DNA of 64,000 nucleotides from Primula veris (Eukaryota > Streptophyta > Magnoliopsida > Ericales > Primulaceae). The DNA lies in the NCBI GenBank assembly GCA_963682055.1, contig OY821744.1:749001-813000 (forward strand), in the 5' to 3' direction. Both the position numbers and the translations under genes were made by a program. Positions 22,974 through 34,722 of this stretch are shown here, piece after piece. How positions within the stretch are numbered: the stretch's first letter is position 1; each line of letters opens with the position of its first letter. The notes below the pieces were generated by a model. That model was given only the letters and a program-made list of their open reading frames with translations. It was not told the origin of the DNA and did not search any database.

Positions 22974-23007
22974 TCTAAGGTTTAGCCGCACCCGGGCCAA
23001 CAGATGG

Positions 23008-23747
23008 CAAGTCAAAGGTCTCCTCGAAGTAGGACAACCCTCTTGAACTTTCCAATGACATTTATGGCCACCTAAAAATGGTTACAGTTCAATTACGCCA
23101 TCCAATAAAGTATTGGAAATATCAAAGTCGAAGATAATCTCCTCATAAGACTGAGCATGACTCCCTCGTCGTGGACACCACACCGAAGAAGTCAGGGAGC
23201 ACTTGATATAACATAAAAATTAGACCCAAATCTATCTATTAGTGTACAAATCAACCCAAACTTTATTAATGGGTATCCAACGCTTGAATAATAAATATCA
23301 GGGTATAACAGTCTTTCCTTAAGAATGAAGGCAATTATACTATTAAATGTCCAAGCTCACTTAACAAGGGCCCCATATTAAAAAAGCCTATGAGATGATG
23401 CATGAGATGAAAACATTTGTCAACATCCTATGACTCATAAATGCCTATAAATGGCCAAGTATCTTCACTAGAAAGAGAGGGTTCAGAAAAATTATATAGA
23501 ATAGATATACAAGAGAGATTGTCAGAGTTTATCTCACAAGAAAGTTACCTAGAGAAGTTAAAGAGAAAGACCGAGTATCAAGAACAAAGATCAAGATCAA
23601 GATTAAGACAAGATAATAAAACCGAGCATAAGTGTAATAACACGTTTTAATCCGAACAAGTACAATTACCGTTAAATAAGAAAGAACAACAACTTGTCCA
23701 ACATTTATTTTCTTTAATCTTTATTAATATCGTTGAAAAGCATAACA
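23008..23747 (+). repeat. Candidate 3' end and LTR of another LTR element
   Basis: A possible LTR runs from TGATATAACATAAA (23204) to AAAGCATAACA (23747), with a TATA-like GCCTATAAATGG near 23443. It is preceded by a purine-rich stretch (GAAGAAGTCAGGGAG) and by a short frame ending at a stop on the LTR border. I find no matching second LTR or target duplication, so the limits are tentative. The 69-codon ORF at 23441-23650 lies in the transcribed part and is not a recognised protein. Confidence 0.4.
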
Positions 23748-23814
23748 CCCACCGACCAAGGTTATTGCTTTATCATTTACACTTTACATCAATCTTTATA
23801 GTAATTTTCAAGTT

Positions 23815-24225
23815 TTTGTTTTCGATTTTTCCCGTCATTGAAAATTTATTTAATGCAAATATTTTATTAAAATCACCACTTCAAAATAAGTAAATATTTT
23901 ATCTAACAAGAACCATGAAGGTTGTATTGACCGACATATAATAAATTCTTTTTTTTTATCAAACTGTAAAGGTATTAATAACTATCCCTGGCACATATAA
24001 TTATTTTGTTCAATTTGTATAGTATTAATCAGAAGGAAAAGAGGAAAAAAAATCAATACTTTTTTTAGGATAAATGTCCGAAACCTCCAAACCTTAAAGG
24101 TTGAATATCTATATATATATATATATATAGTTTCCTCCATTTTAGTAATAGATATGCTTGTTTGTAATTTCAGAATGTGTAGATTATCTATCTTACACAT
24201 ATATTTTCTTTTTCAAGATTTTTGT
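23815..24225 (+). repeat. Direct repeat, copy 1 (matches 25003-25415)
   Basis: About 410 bp, nearly identical to 25003-25415 in the same orientation, including the AGGTTGAATATC(TA)n segment. The left extension of copy 2 (24937-24996) matches 21722-21783, so copy 1 was once contiguous with 21783 and has been split by roughly 2 kb of LTR insertions. Confidence 0.85.
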
Positions 24226-24435
24226 ATAAACCATTAGTTTTTGTATAAAATCGGCATCCTCATTTGTTTATGGCTTCGCCCCTGCAGCCAGAGTCATTAT
24301 TAATTTCATGAACTATATACTTGGATTGTTATTTCATTGGCTGTTGTAAACAAGAAAATTTGATAATGTGGTTTAATTGGGTGTTTTGCTAGTGTAAACA
24401 GTCATTTATTAGTGGGATAATCTTTAAAATCTCTA

Positions 24436-24789
24436 GTATTTAAGAGTTCAACATGAAAGATGATTAGAAGAAGAAAGATGAAGGAAGAGAGAGGAGGCGC
24501 AGGTGGCGCCTGCTATGATCTGTCTGGACCAGGCGAAGAGGTGGCTGAACTATATTGTCTTTATCACATTTTTAGTCACTCAATTTTAATGAAGACTACG
24601 AGACTGCATAAGTTTTTGGTTTTTTCCATTTTAAATTCCACTTTTTTTTTAAGCCCATGTATTTCATTTCACTGCACTATTGATATTCGTTTTTGTTTTT
24701 GTAGGGTTTTTTCCCCACTTTTTTTTTTTTCTCTCAATTGTCAATAAATAAAAAAGCAGGGTTTCCCCAACATTAATATAAAAAAAAAA
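24436..24789 (+). mobile_element. 5'-truncated LINE with 14-bp target duplication
   Basis: Perfect direct repeats CTTTAAAATCTCTA lie at 24422-24435 and 24790-24803. The right one directly follows an A-run, and the tail motif GGGTTTCCCCAACATTAATA resembles the 3' end of the LINE at 2340-2387. Only about 350 bp of 3' end was inserted. The ORF at 24460-24747 shows no domain. Confidence 0.85.
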
Positions 24790-25002
24790 CTTTAAAATCT
24801 CTATCTAATTTAATTAGTTTTGTGGATAAAAGAATGAAGGTCGCCGAGAAACTTGTTTGGCTGCATCGAAATCAACTACATAGGAGAAACAATCCTTATA
24901 AAAAAGAGCAAGTTTTCCATTTATTAATACAGTGTATATATTCATATCTTTTTTATACTAACTCATACTATACTTACGCTAAAATTGAGAAAACTTAACA
25001 TA

Positions 25003-25415
25003 ATGTTTTTGTTTTTGATTTTTCCTGTCATTGAAAATTTATTTAATGCAAATATTTTATCAAAATCACCACTTTCAAAATAAGTAAATTAAATTTCCTC
25101 TCTAACAAGAACCATGAAGGTTGTATTGACCGACATATAATAAATTTTTATTTTTTTTTATCAAACTGTAAAGGTATTAATAACTAACCCTGGCACATAT
25201 AATTATTTTGTTCAATTTGTATAGTATTAATCAGAAGGAAAAGAGGAAAAAAATCAATACATTGTTTAGGATAAATATACGAAACCTCCATACCTTAAAG
25301 GTTGAATATCTATATATATATAGTTTCCTCCATTTTAGTATTAGAAATGTTTGTTTGTAATTTCAGAATTTGTGGAGATTATCTATCTTAGACATATATT
25401 TTCTTTTTCAAGATT
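25003..25415 (+). repeat. Direct repeat, copy 2 (matches 23815-24225)
   Basis: This is the second copy of the tandem segmental duplication, without the LTR insertions that split copy 1. The shared left extension is at 24937-24996. Confidence 0.85.
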
Positions 25416-25449
25416 TCTTAGACATATATATATATATATATATATATAT

Positions 25450-26348
25450 TAGAGAAAATTAACAGAATCACAATACCCAACCTAATTAAGAATTTGTCCA
25501 TTTCCCCTAACTAACCAATAAAAATGTAAAAAATAAAAAAAAATGAAAAAATTCCAGAAAATAAAAATGCAAAAATGAAAAAATATGAAAAAATCCAAAA
25601 AAAAATAAAAGAGGCAAAACCTCGAAAAAACACGAATTTTTTTTTAAAAAAAATCCCAAAAAATAAAACAAAAATCCCAAAAAATCAACAAAATTCCAAA
25701 AACACAAAAAACAAAACAGTCTGAACCATTTTAAGTCATTTTAAAAATAGTCTGAACCATTTTTAAGTCATTTTAAAAACAGTCTGAACCAAAAACAGTC
25801 TGAACTTTTTTAAGTCATTTTTAAAAACAGTCTGAACCAAAAACAGTCTGAACTATTTTAAGTCATTTATAAAACAGTCTGAACTAAAAACAGTCTGAAC
25901 TATTTTAAGTCATTTTAAAAACAGTCTGAACCATTTTAAGTCATTTATAAAACAGTCTGAACCAAAAACAGTCTGAACCAAAATGACTTAAAATGGTTCA
26001 GACTGTTTTTTTTTTTTGCGTTTTTGGATTTTTGTTGATTTTAGATTTTTGTTGATTTTTTGGGATTTTTTTTTTATTTTTTGGGATTTTTTAAAAAAAA
26101 GTCGTGTTTTTTCGGGGTTCTGCCTCTTTTATTTTTTTTTGGATTTTTTCATATTTTTTCATTTTTGCATTTTTATTTTATGAATTTTTTTCATTTTTTC
26201 TGAATTTTTTACATTTTTATTGGTTAGTTAGGAAAAATGGACCAATCTTTAATTAGTTTCAGAAATAATGGATCCTTAATTAAATTTTATAACCGGACCA
26301 ATCCTTAAATAGTTTTGTTTTCATGGTCCAATCCTTAATTTTCTCTCT
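25450..26348. mobile_element. Foldback-type element with internal tandem repeats
   Basis: Two arms of about 240-260 bp (25496-25735 and 25983-26243) are inverted complements; for example TCCATTTCCCCTAACTAACC on the left pairs with GGTTAGTTAGGAAAAATGGA on the right. Between them are about ten tandem units of AAAACAGTCTGAACC plus ATTTTAAGTCATTT. The outermost borders share AGAGAAAATTAA and its complement. Right flanking DNA (from about 26349) belongs to the RLK-cluster duplication. No transposase is present, so it is non-autonomous. Confidence 0.8.
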
Positions 26349-27256
26349 ATATAATAATGAAAGTAAACTATTAATTCGTGACTGAGGTATAGTACAAACT
26401 TTGGCCAATAAATTCTCTTGAAATTATAGATGGCTAAAAATTTAAGAAATTTAAAAGTAAGGGTATAATATGTGTTGTCGGAAACATTTACATATTATAT
26501 CCTTCTATGAATGAACTACGACCAAAGCATTCAAAGAGTAAGGCGTCGGATGGTATTCCTTCTTCGTTCGACTGTTTTTCTTCCGAAACCATATCTGCTC
26601 GTAGTCTAATTGAAACAGAAGTAGCACTACACAGTTGCTGTATATATATAGAGTATAGTAAATGAAATTCTAATCCTAACTTATAATCTTATCATTTTAA
26701 CAAGTATTCTGGCCAAAGTCTTTGTTTGTGTTTATTTCCGGTCTTTAAATGTGGAATAACGGGACTTTGAAGTCAACTCTTTCTCATTTTTTTTTAATTA
26801 TTGGACAACTTGGTGTGGTGCCCAACTCGGATAAAAAATGTTCAAAAAATATCTCAAAACATGTTTAGAGGATCGATCTTTGTTATTTGTTGATCCTAAC
26901 AAATTTAGGCATAACAAAGCAGTATTTAAACAAAACTTCACATATATGCTTACCACAAGATATAGTTTAAGGGAAATCACAACGGTTATCACAAAATATA
27001 GTTCAAGGGAACTCGCAAAATATATGACCGGATCAGCCAAGCCAGCCAATTGGTATGGGTGACATACCATGCTTTTTTTATTAGAAAACTATCTAAAAGG
27101 GTGAAATTTTTTGTCCAAAAAGGTGCAAGATTGAAAGTTTTTAGTACAGACTAAGGTGTTGGGTAGCTTTGGACCGGCACCGACATTTTTACTCAGAGAA
27201 AGACGGCAATAAAACATACAGTTGCTTATAGAATTACATAGATCGAAAGTACTCTA
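26349..27256. other. RLK3 downstream flank
   Basis: Bases 26349-26460 match the left part of segments A and B (4795-4890 and 33275-33370). Bases 26797-26900 match RLK1's downstream flank (7915-8210 without the hAT element). Short open frames here are on shared non-coding DNA. No gene. Confidence 0.55.
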
Positions 27257-30200
27257 CTAATTAGAGAGAATTTGCCGCTTGATTTTGTTCAACTTAGTCA
27301 CCACATCTTTGATCTCAAACCTCTCTTCGGGTGAATCTCTTGAGCAACCCAATCCTAATTTTAGTATGGCCAAAAAGATATTTTCTGAGGAATTCCCAGT
27401 TTTTCCTTGAACATCTGCATATAGCAAGTTCTCATCGATAACATCTGTTTCCCCATCGGAAACTGACGAGTTCACCCATTGCATAAAGCTTAAGTCTTGC
27501 GAAAACATTTCTTCTGTCGGTTTCTTTCTTGTAAAAGTCTCTAACAACATAATTCCGTAACTGTATACATCACCCTTGGTCGATACTCTTCCCTCCGCGC
27601 CATATTCTGAAACAGAATTCACTCTCAAAGATTCAACTCAAAGATAATAATCACACAGTATCAAGAAGTGTAAAACGCCTTTTTTTCGTTATAGATTTTG
27701 TTTGCAAAAATGTTCAATTTTTTGTGTCAAATTGAAAAATGTAACAATGGAGAAAAAACAGTCCAGGTTATTAAAATCATCACGAGAAAGTCGTAGGATT
27801 TTTTTATCTCCATGCCATTATTAAATAAATGATAGTTTGATTTCTGCTTTACCTGGAGCAATGTAGCCAAAAGTACCCAAGGTTACAGTTTGAGTTTCTG
27901 TTTTGTTTGCAGCCAATATCTTGGCGATACCGAAATCACAAACATGGGCAACCATATCTTCATCTAAGAGAACATTACTCGGCTTTAAGTCGCAATGTAT
28001 CACCGGCTCTATTTGGCCTTTATGAAGATAATCCATTGCTTCCGCAACATCGAGCATGATGCTAACTCTCTGGAAGAAACTTAAACAATAGTTGTGAGAA
28101 TACAACCACTTCTCTAGGCTCCCATTAGGAATGTATTCCATAACTAGAGCCCTCAACTCGGGGTTTGTACATGTACTTATGATTTTCACAAGATTTCTAT
28201 GTCGCACAGTTCGTAAAACTTTGCATTCGGCATCAAAACTCTTCATAGCCCCATCAAGGGTTAAATTTAAAAGTTTCACTGCCACAATTTCCCCATTAGA
28301 CAGGGTTCCCTTGTACACATTCCCAAAACCTCCAGATCCCAGAACATTTGCCTCAGAAAATTTATTTGTAGCAACCGAGAGCTCGTGATATGAAATCATT
28401 CTTTGCTCTTGTGAAATATTTTCTGGATTTCGCAGAAAGTTTTTTCTGATGCGTCTGCTACAGACGAACAAGAGAGCGACAATGATCAATACAACTACAA
28501 TAACTGGAAGAATATAACCAAGAAAAGCAAGTTTTTTTCTTGATTTTCGTGAACTTTTACTTGGGCATGGTTTAGAAATGAGGTCTCCACAAAGTTGTGG
28601 ATTACCCCTAAAAGACTGTGATGTGAAATTCACGAAAGGCCCTCCCATTGGAACGTCACCTGAAAGCGTATTATTAGACAAGTCCAGGTACTTAAGGTGT
28701 GTAAGCGCCTCAAGAGACTTTGGTATATGACCAGATAGGTTATTGTTAGATATATTCAGCCCAATTAATGAGATCAAATTTTTGATTGACTCGGGCATAG
28801 GACCAGAAAAAGAGTTCCACGAGAAGTCTAGAGTTTCCAAGCTCGTAGAAGATTTTGAAAAGTCGTGAATATTACCTGATAGTTGGTTCACAGACAAGTT
28901 TAAGAAGTTTAAAGACTTTACTATCGTAAAATCCCGACCAAGCTCTCCGTGCAAAAAGTTTGATGCTAAGCTCAAAGTCAAGAGATTTTCTAGACTCCAC
29001 AAGCTCTGAGGTATCGTGGAGCTTAGGCGATTAGACTCGAGGTTTAATCTCTGCATGCCACTGAGTTCTCCAATGCAATGAGGGATAGAACCAGAAAAAT
29101 TATTATATCCAAGAAATAGTTCTCCTAAGTTTCTCAAATAGCAGATCTCTTCCGGGATGGTGCCTTCTAGTTTGTTAGAGGCAATATAGAGTTGTTGTAT
29201 TCTTTCCATTCCTCTGACCGTTCGAGGAATGGTGCCATTAAATCTGTTCCCACTAAGAGTTAAGAAAGTTAAATTTTTTAGAGTACCAATATCTTTAGGA
29301 ATTTGACCTTGTAAGTTGTTCATTTCTAATGATAAGATTTGAAGAGAAGTTGGCAGTGCTGGTGGAAGTATTCCAATAAAGTAATTGTATTCCATGGATA
29401 AGAGAGTAAGTCTAGACATATTGTACCAATGAGTAGGAATACTTCCTGTGAGTTCGTTGGCACCTAAAAAGAGTTCATTAAGGTTAGGAAGTTGGAGACC
29501 GGTATCTTTGGGCAGATCTCCGGAAAAAGGATTTTGCGTGAGTGACAGTATCTCTAACGAGGATATATTGAATAAAGACGGGGGTATTGTACCAGTTAGA
29601 TAATTTGTCCCTAAACTAAGTTCTCTTAGTCTTGATAGACGCGCCACCTCGTTCAGAACTGTGCCGTAAAATTTGTTGTTCTCAAGACCTAACCGTTGTA
29701 AGGTTGACATGTTACCCAAGGTGACCGGGATCTTACCAGTTAGATTGTTGCTTCCAAGTATAAGAAATCGGAGACTAGGTAAGGTTGTTATGTTTTCGAA
29801 TAATGGACCAGTGATATGATTTTCAGCTAACGAAATCGCTTGGAGTTTTCTGCAAAGGGATAAACTCGTCGGAATCTTCCCTGTAATGTTATTCCTTTCC
29901 AATACGAGAATGGTTAAACGACTTAAGCGACCTAACTCGTTTGTCAATTGACTGTGGAAATTGTTAGTGTTAAGATCGAGCACAGACAGAAAAGAAAGGT
30001 TACCAATGTGAGGTGAAATAGGGCCCACGAGACCCATATCCGAGAGTTCAAGACGGGTGACTCTTTGGCGGCGTTTGCTGCAAGAAACTCCGTACCAGTT
30101 ACAAAAGTTTGTATTTGTGGTCCAGTTACTCGCGAGAACGTTGTGAGGATCAACCTCGATAGCGTTTTTGAAGGCAAGGAGAGAGTGTAGGTCGGTGATA

Positions 30201-30292
30201 TTGGAAGGTAGTGAAGTGGAAGTGCTTATACAAAGTGTATAGTCATGAACTAGAAGTATCACTAAAACTAGTAATGGAGTTTTACAACACAT
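27257..30292 (-). CDS. LRR receptor-like kinase, subfamily XII, non-RD (RLK3)
   Basis: Exon 1 is 30292-27853 (2440 nt, the same length as in RLK1) and exon 2 is 27606-27257, with a 246-bp GT-AG intron; the join gives 929 aa. The start is the ATG at 30292, opening a signal peptide shared with RLK1. The layout is the same: LRRNT with CNWYGVSC, about 20 LRRs, a transmembrane segment (ILPVIVVVLIIVALLFV), and a kinase with GSGGFGNV, an HCD in place of HRD, and DFG. Compared with RLK1 the kinase and caps are almost unchanged. Many differences fall in the variable positions of the LxxLxLxxN strand of individual LRRs (for example NNLGLEQNN against EILSLTQNP), the surface that normally contacts ligand. 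Probable plasma-membrane immune receptor; ligand unknown. Confidence 0.93.
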
Positions 30293-31359
30293 TTCAATGG
30301 TAGGCAATGAACACTCATGAGAGACGCACAATTTTTTTTGAAAGATTGTGGTTTCCAAAATTTCCACAATTGACTTGAAAAGTAATTTGGAATTTAGTGT
30401 CGAGTCTACTATGATTGAAGAGATAAGATTGTGACACTTAATTACAAGAAATTTGATAGTGGTTCAATTGGACGTTTTTTTGCTAGTGTTATGATGATGA
30501 AGATGAATTTAATTAGGATGGTAATGAATATATTAGTGGCAGACTCCTTAAAATCTGTATTGAAATTCATATACGTTGTTCTAATTGATGTTAAGCAGTA
30601 AGGTTGTAATCATAGTTGGAACCAAAGTTGTAATATAAATATAATGATGACACAACTAAAAAGTTAAATGTAATTGAAATAATTCACACGGACATTTAAT
30701 AACGGAGTTCATCCAAGTAGATTACGTCTCCGGCTGACTCATCCAGATTAATGATATTATAAAATATTGTAATATAAAATGTAAGTTTTATTGAAAAACT
30801 CTCAAACTCACCTATATTTTTCTGTCTATCCATATATTGCTCATACCATATTTATGTCCATAAGTTAGTGAAGTGTTATGAGTTCAAATCATATTAGATT
30901 CTCTTTTCTAAAATTTTCTATTTTTTATTTTGAAATTACCAATTTTTCTAAATACATATTCTATTTTCCCAAAAAAGATTGCTTAAAAAATTATTTTATT
31001 GTTCAATGTATTTTGTCTTAATTTCATATTTATTTTATGATATGTTGAACATAACATAGAAAAAAAATTATTTTTGTATTAGAGCCTTTTTTTTTTCTAT
31101 TCGTCGTATTTTTTACACCACGACCCCCGAATAAAAGGATCTTGATTACGCCCTTGTTTACTCTCATAAATAGTGTTTTCTTAAGCTTTAGTAATTTTTA
31201 ATAGAAATTGCATTTTATTTATATTCTTTTTTTTGTACAAATTTTATTTATATTCGTATACATAGTTAGGTTGACCAAGAAAGTTGTCGTGGACCTCATA
31301 TTTATAAACTTATGTAGAATACTTGCTATTTTCCCTTCCTAATTGGTTGCATTTTATTT
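30293..31359. other. RLK3 upstream / intergenic
   Basis: Bases 30293-30470 match the RLK2 5' flank, and 30450-30560 match 24350-24435. The rest is AT-rich, and I see no gene. Confidence 0.5.
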
Positions 31360-32312
31360 TCATCAAGTATTAAGATGATTTTTAAAAATTAATATGTATA
31401 ATATATTAGATTATTAATATAAGATTATGGGGTTCAAATTTTATCAAGTTCGACTTGTCAGGTTTTCGTCAGTTTTTTGGTTTTTTTATATGTATTCGTA
31501 AAAAAAATTCGTTTTTTTTTTTATAATTAAATTTACTATTTCATTTCTATAGTTTTTGTTCAAAAAATATGTAAATTTTGACCTTTTAAGTATTTTTTTT
31601 ATGTTTAATTGTTTGTTTGACAATTCGTAAGGAATTAATATTAATAAATTCCCAAAATATATATATATATATATAATGTCAAATTTTACAGTTTTTTTGA
31701 AAAAACACTTTAAAAATAAAATAATATGTTGATTTATAAAAATAAAATAAAAATATTACAAATGCATATGAAAAAACCAAAAATATGACAATTCGAACCT
31801 AATAAGATTTAAACCCAGGATTCTGAATCAAATTTAGTTAGCCAAACAATAATGATTTGTTCTAACTTCTAAATGAAAGTTTCCTTGTTTTTAAAATTTA
31901 AGGAACCTATTACATGAGAGTATTATTTGACAATCTTTATATATATAGCATGTTTTGCATTACCGCCATTGAGTTCATTAGTTTGTTAATGGATAATTTA
32001 TTTATTTTTGAAACAATTGTTAATGGATAATTGTAAACATAAAAGGCCTCGCCTTTTTCTTTTAAAAAAAAAAAGTCCTCACTTTTGTAGCTTGTCTCGG
32101 GTCTCGAAAATCTTGAAGACGACACTGCTGATATTTTTCCACCATTTCTATTTTATTTTTATGTTTTTATTGTTTTTTTAGTACACATAATTTGTTAACT
32201 GTGAGTGTGAGTACACGCGTGTGCGTCCACTTGTGGGTGTAAGTGTGCCGATTGTTATTTATTGAATAAAAATGGTAAACAGGTAAAGAGATGTTAAAAG
32301 AGTGATGACGTG

Positions 32313-32507
32313 CATTACAAAAAAAATACCCAAATAGCGATGGGATTAGTGACGTTATTTTTTGTTACGAGCTTATTAACGACGGTTTTTGTGACGGCTT
32401 TTGCGACAGTTTAGTCAATTTGCGACAGATTTGCGACAGCTTTTTAAATTAGGGACAGACTTGTGACAGCTTTTGACTCTCACTAAATCAAGCATTATTT
32501 TGTAGTG
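32313..32507. mobile_element. CACTA-like non-autonomous element with empty site in segment A
   Basis: 195 bp with ends CATTACAAAAAAAATA and TATTTTGTAGTG (inverted, one change from CACTACA). The 3-bp target duplication GTG lies at 32310-32312 and 32508-32510. Subterminal repeats of TTTGCGACAG/TTGTGACAGC are typical of CACTA elements. The paralogous site at 6718-6735 reads GATGAC-ATG-ATCAATTT with no insertion. Confidence 0.9.
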
Positions 32508-32763
32508 GTGATCAATTTAAACGTAACTTCGTTGTAACTTGCCATCGCACATGATACCAATCTTCAGATAGATGAACGTACGGTTATTACCCCTGCTTAC
32601 AAATAGTATAAATATAGATATCATAAATATAAAATAAGAAATTGAAAGGTTGTTAAAGCTTAAAGTGACATAAAACATCTGGTGGGCAAACTTCATAGTA
32701 AAAATTGAAAGAAAAAGAAAGAAGAAAAAGAGTTCAAAGTTGTAAAGTGTACAGTTTGCCTCA

Positions 32764-33224
32764 TGGCTCCGTTTGATATCAACTTTTTCAGTAAAAAAAC
32801 TGTTTTCAGAAACCAGTAAGAAAAAATATTGATTTTCAAAATATACATAGGTGCTTGACAAAAAATTAAAAAAAGCTAACTTTCAACATATTTATTTTTT
32901 GTATTAATTAATAATCTTTTGCTTTTCAATCAAAATAACTTTATAAGATATTTTTTTGATAAATTTTCAAAATATCATATTTAAACAAGCAAGTCAAACG
33001 TCAAGTATTCAAATAAAATTTTAGTTGAGATAACATCAATATTCATTTAAATTCTTAAAATTGTGGCAAGATATCAAAATGTGTGCATTTTTTTTGTTTT
33101 TAGCTTTTTTACTTATATTTTTCCAAAATCTAGATTTTTAAAAGATAAAAAAAGCAGTGATACTAAATGCATGTGAGTTTTTAAAATAAAAAAGCTAACA
33201 AAAAAATTTGATACCAAACGTGCA
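32764..33224. mobile_element. About 460-bp insertion with short inverted ends (MITE-like)
   Basis: Segment A lacks this block (site near 4745-4765). Its ends GCTCCGTTTGATATCAA and TTTGATACCAAACGTGC are imperfect inverted repeats of the 'GTTTGGTATCA' type seen in plant MITEs. The interior is AT-rich and non-coding; the ORF at 32517-32861 is chance. The exact border and target duplication are uncertain because the flanks have drifted. Confidence 0.6.
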
Positions 33225-33650
33225 ATAATGTATCTTCTTTATTAATTATATCTTCTTTATTAATATATTTGGGATATATAATAATGAAAATAGACTATTG
33301 TTTCGTGAGGGAGGTAGTACAAACTTTGGCCATTAAATTCTCTTCAAATTATAGATGGCTAAAAATTTAAGAAAAATAGATTATTCAACATTTTTACCGA
33401 GTGTGTTGTGTTGTAATTAAATATTGTAAGTTGCCGGAAAAAATACATTTTACCGGGTTTGATAATTATAGATGGCTGAAAATTGTGTTGTTGGAAACAT
33501 TTACAAGAAAGAGGCCGACAAATAATTTTTATTTCGGAAGAGTTAAGCATCAGGCGATGGGTGAGTGGGTTGGTACAGAATAGGTGAAGTTGTTGATACA
33601 AACTTAATAGATGAAAACGCTCAAGGAAGATTTGTGACGTCCTAACCAAA

Positions 33651-34187
33651 TCTTGGCTGCAAACAAGGCGGAAACCCAGACTCGTACTTTGGGTACTTTC
33701 GGTTATATTGCTCCAGGTTCATAGTAGTAAGGAGTACTTGTTAACAGAATAAGTTTCGACCTTTTTGACCATGCTACAATTTTATGCACCTAACATTGTG
33801 ATTTGGCTTTATTAGTGATGATCGTTTATAAGGGGGAATCATTTTTCAGAGTACGGCACGAAGAAACGAGTGTCAACCCAAAGGTGATGCATATAGTTAT
33901 GAAATTGTGTTGTTGGAAACATTTGCAAGAAAGAAGCCGACCGATGATATTATTTTGGAAGAGTTAAGCATCAGGCAAATGGGTAAGTGAGTCGATCCCT
34001 AATAGAATAAATAGGTGAATGAAAATGTTAAAGGAAGATTTGTGACCCCTCTTACCAAACATCGATCCTTATGGCCATATTAGACTTGGGATTGGGTTGC
34101 TCAAGAGATTCACCCGGGGAGAGATTCGAGATGAAAGACGTTGTATCAAAATTGAACAAAATCAAGTTGCAAATCCTCTCTGTATAA
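33651..34187 (+). pseudogene. Receptor-kinase relic spanning the conserved intron
   Basis: Bases 33651-33715 encode an 'ILAANKAETQT.TLGTFGYIAPG' equivalent. They are followed by an intron (33716-33849, GT...CAG) and then exon 2 beginning at 'EYGTKKRVSTQGDAYSYEIVLLETFARKKPT' as separate readable pieces, ending with 'KIKLQILSV' and TAA at 34185-34187. Frameshifts and stops interrupt it. An extra copy of part of exon 2 lies just upstream (33480-33640). It is on the plus strand, opposite to the intact genes, so it descends from an inverted member of the family. Confidence 0.82.
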
Positions 34188-34722
34188 CGGAAAATAGCTT
34201 TTCATCGTTGCTTTTCCATATCTATCTATATCTGAAGATGATTGTTTATTTGCCCTCTAGATTCATAAGTTATCAAGTTATGGTGTATGATGCAGTCAGC
34301 GAAAGCAATAAGAAGTCAAAATTAGCCGAGTCGGTTAAAGAATAAATGAAAATTAATATGGGAAGCACAACCCAATGTACCCAAATCTTGGATTGCAAAT
34401 TATGTTTTGCGTAATGGAATAAATTTTTATCATAGTTTTGTTTCATGTTATGCTTCTTATTCTTTTATGCAGAAACATTTGAAGGCTCAAGTTTTCTCGT
34501 CTTTACCTGCAGCAAAAGAAGTCGTTTTTTTTAGATAAAAGTTATCATGTTCCATGTTTAGTTATTACACAAACAAATCACATAAAATTTATCAAAATAA
34601 TTTTTTTGAGTATCGGAAAATTTAGATCTTTTACTCCATTATTACATGCTTTACTAAAATTCTTAATACAGTATCAGTTCCTTTGATTTGAGTACTTTTT
34701 TTAATAGAAAGAATATGGTTGC

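Larger units (their letters stand above)
21789..23002 (+). mobile_element. Solo LTR of a copia (SIRE/Maximus-like) element
   Basis: 1214 bp with TGTTGAAC...GGCCAACA ends and a perfect 5-bp target duplication GATGG (21784-21788 and 23003-23007). Its right half carries a promoter-like block with ACCTCTATAAATA near 22708 and, before the end, a C-run followed by CTCTAAGG, as in SIRE-type copia LTRs. No internal retroelement sequence adjoins it, so it is a solo LTR left by LTR-LTR recombination. Strand is inferred from the TATA-like motif and C-run at the 3' end. Confidence 0.8.
31360..34700 (+). repeat. Duplicated segment B (block order opposite to segment A)
   Basis: Block 1 (about 31360-32565) is followed directly by block 2 (from 32569); in segment A the order is block 2 then block 1. 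Segment B has gained a CACTA-like insertion (32313-32507) and a 460-bp insertion (32764-33224), and it retains more kinase sequence (33651-34187). ORFs in it are remnants or chance. Confidence 0.78.
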
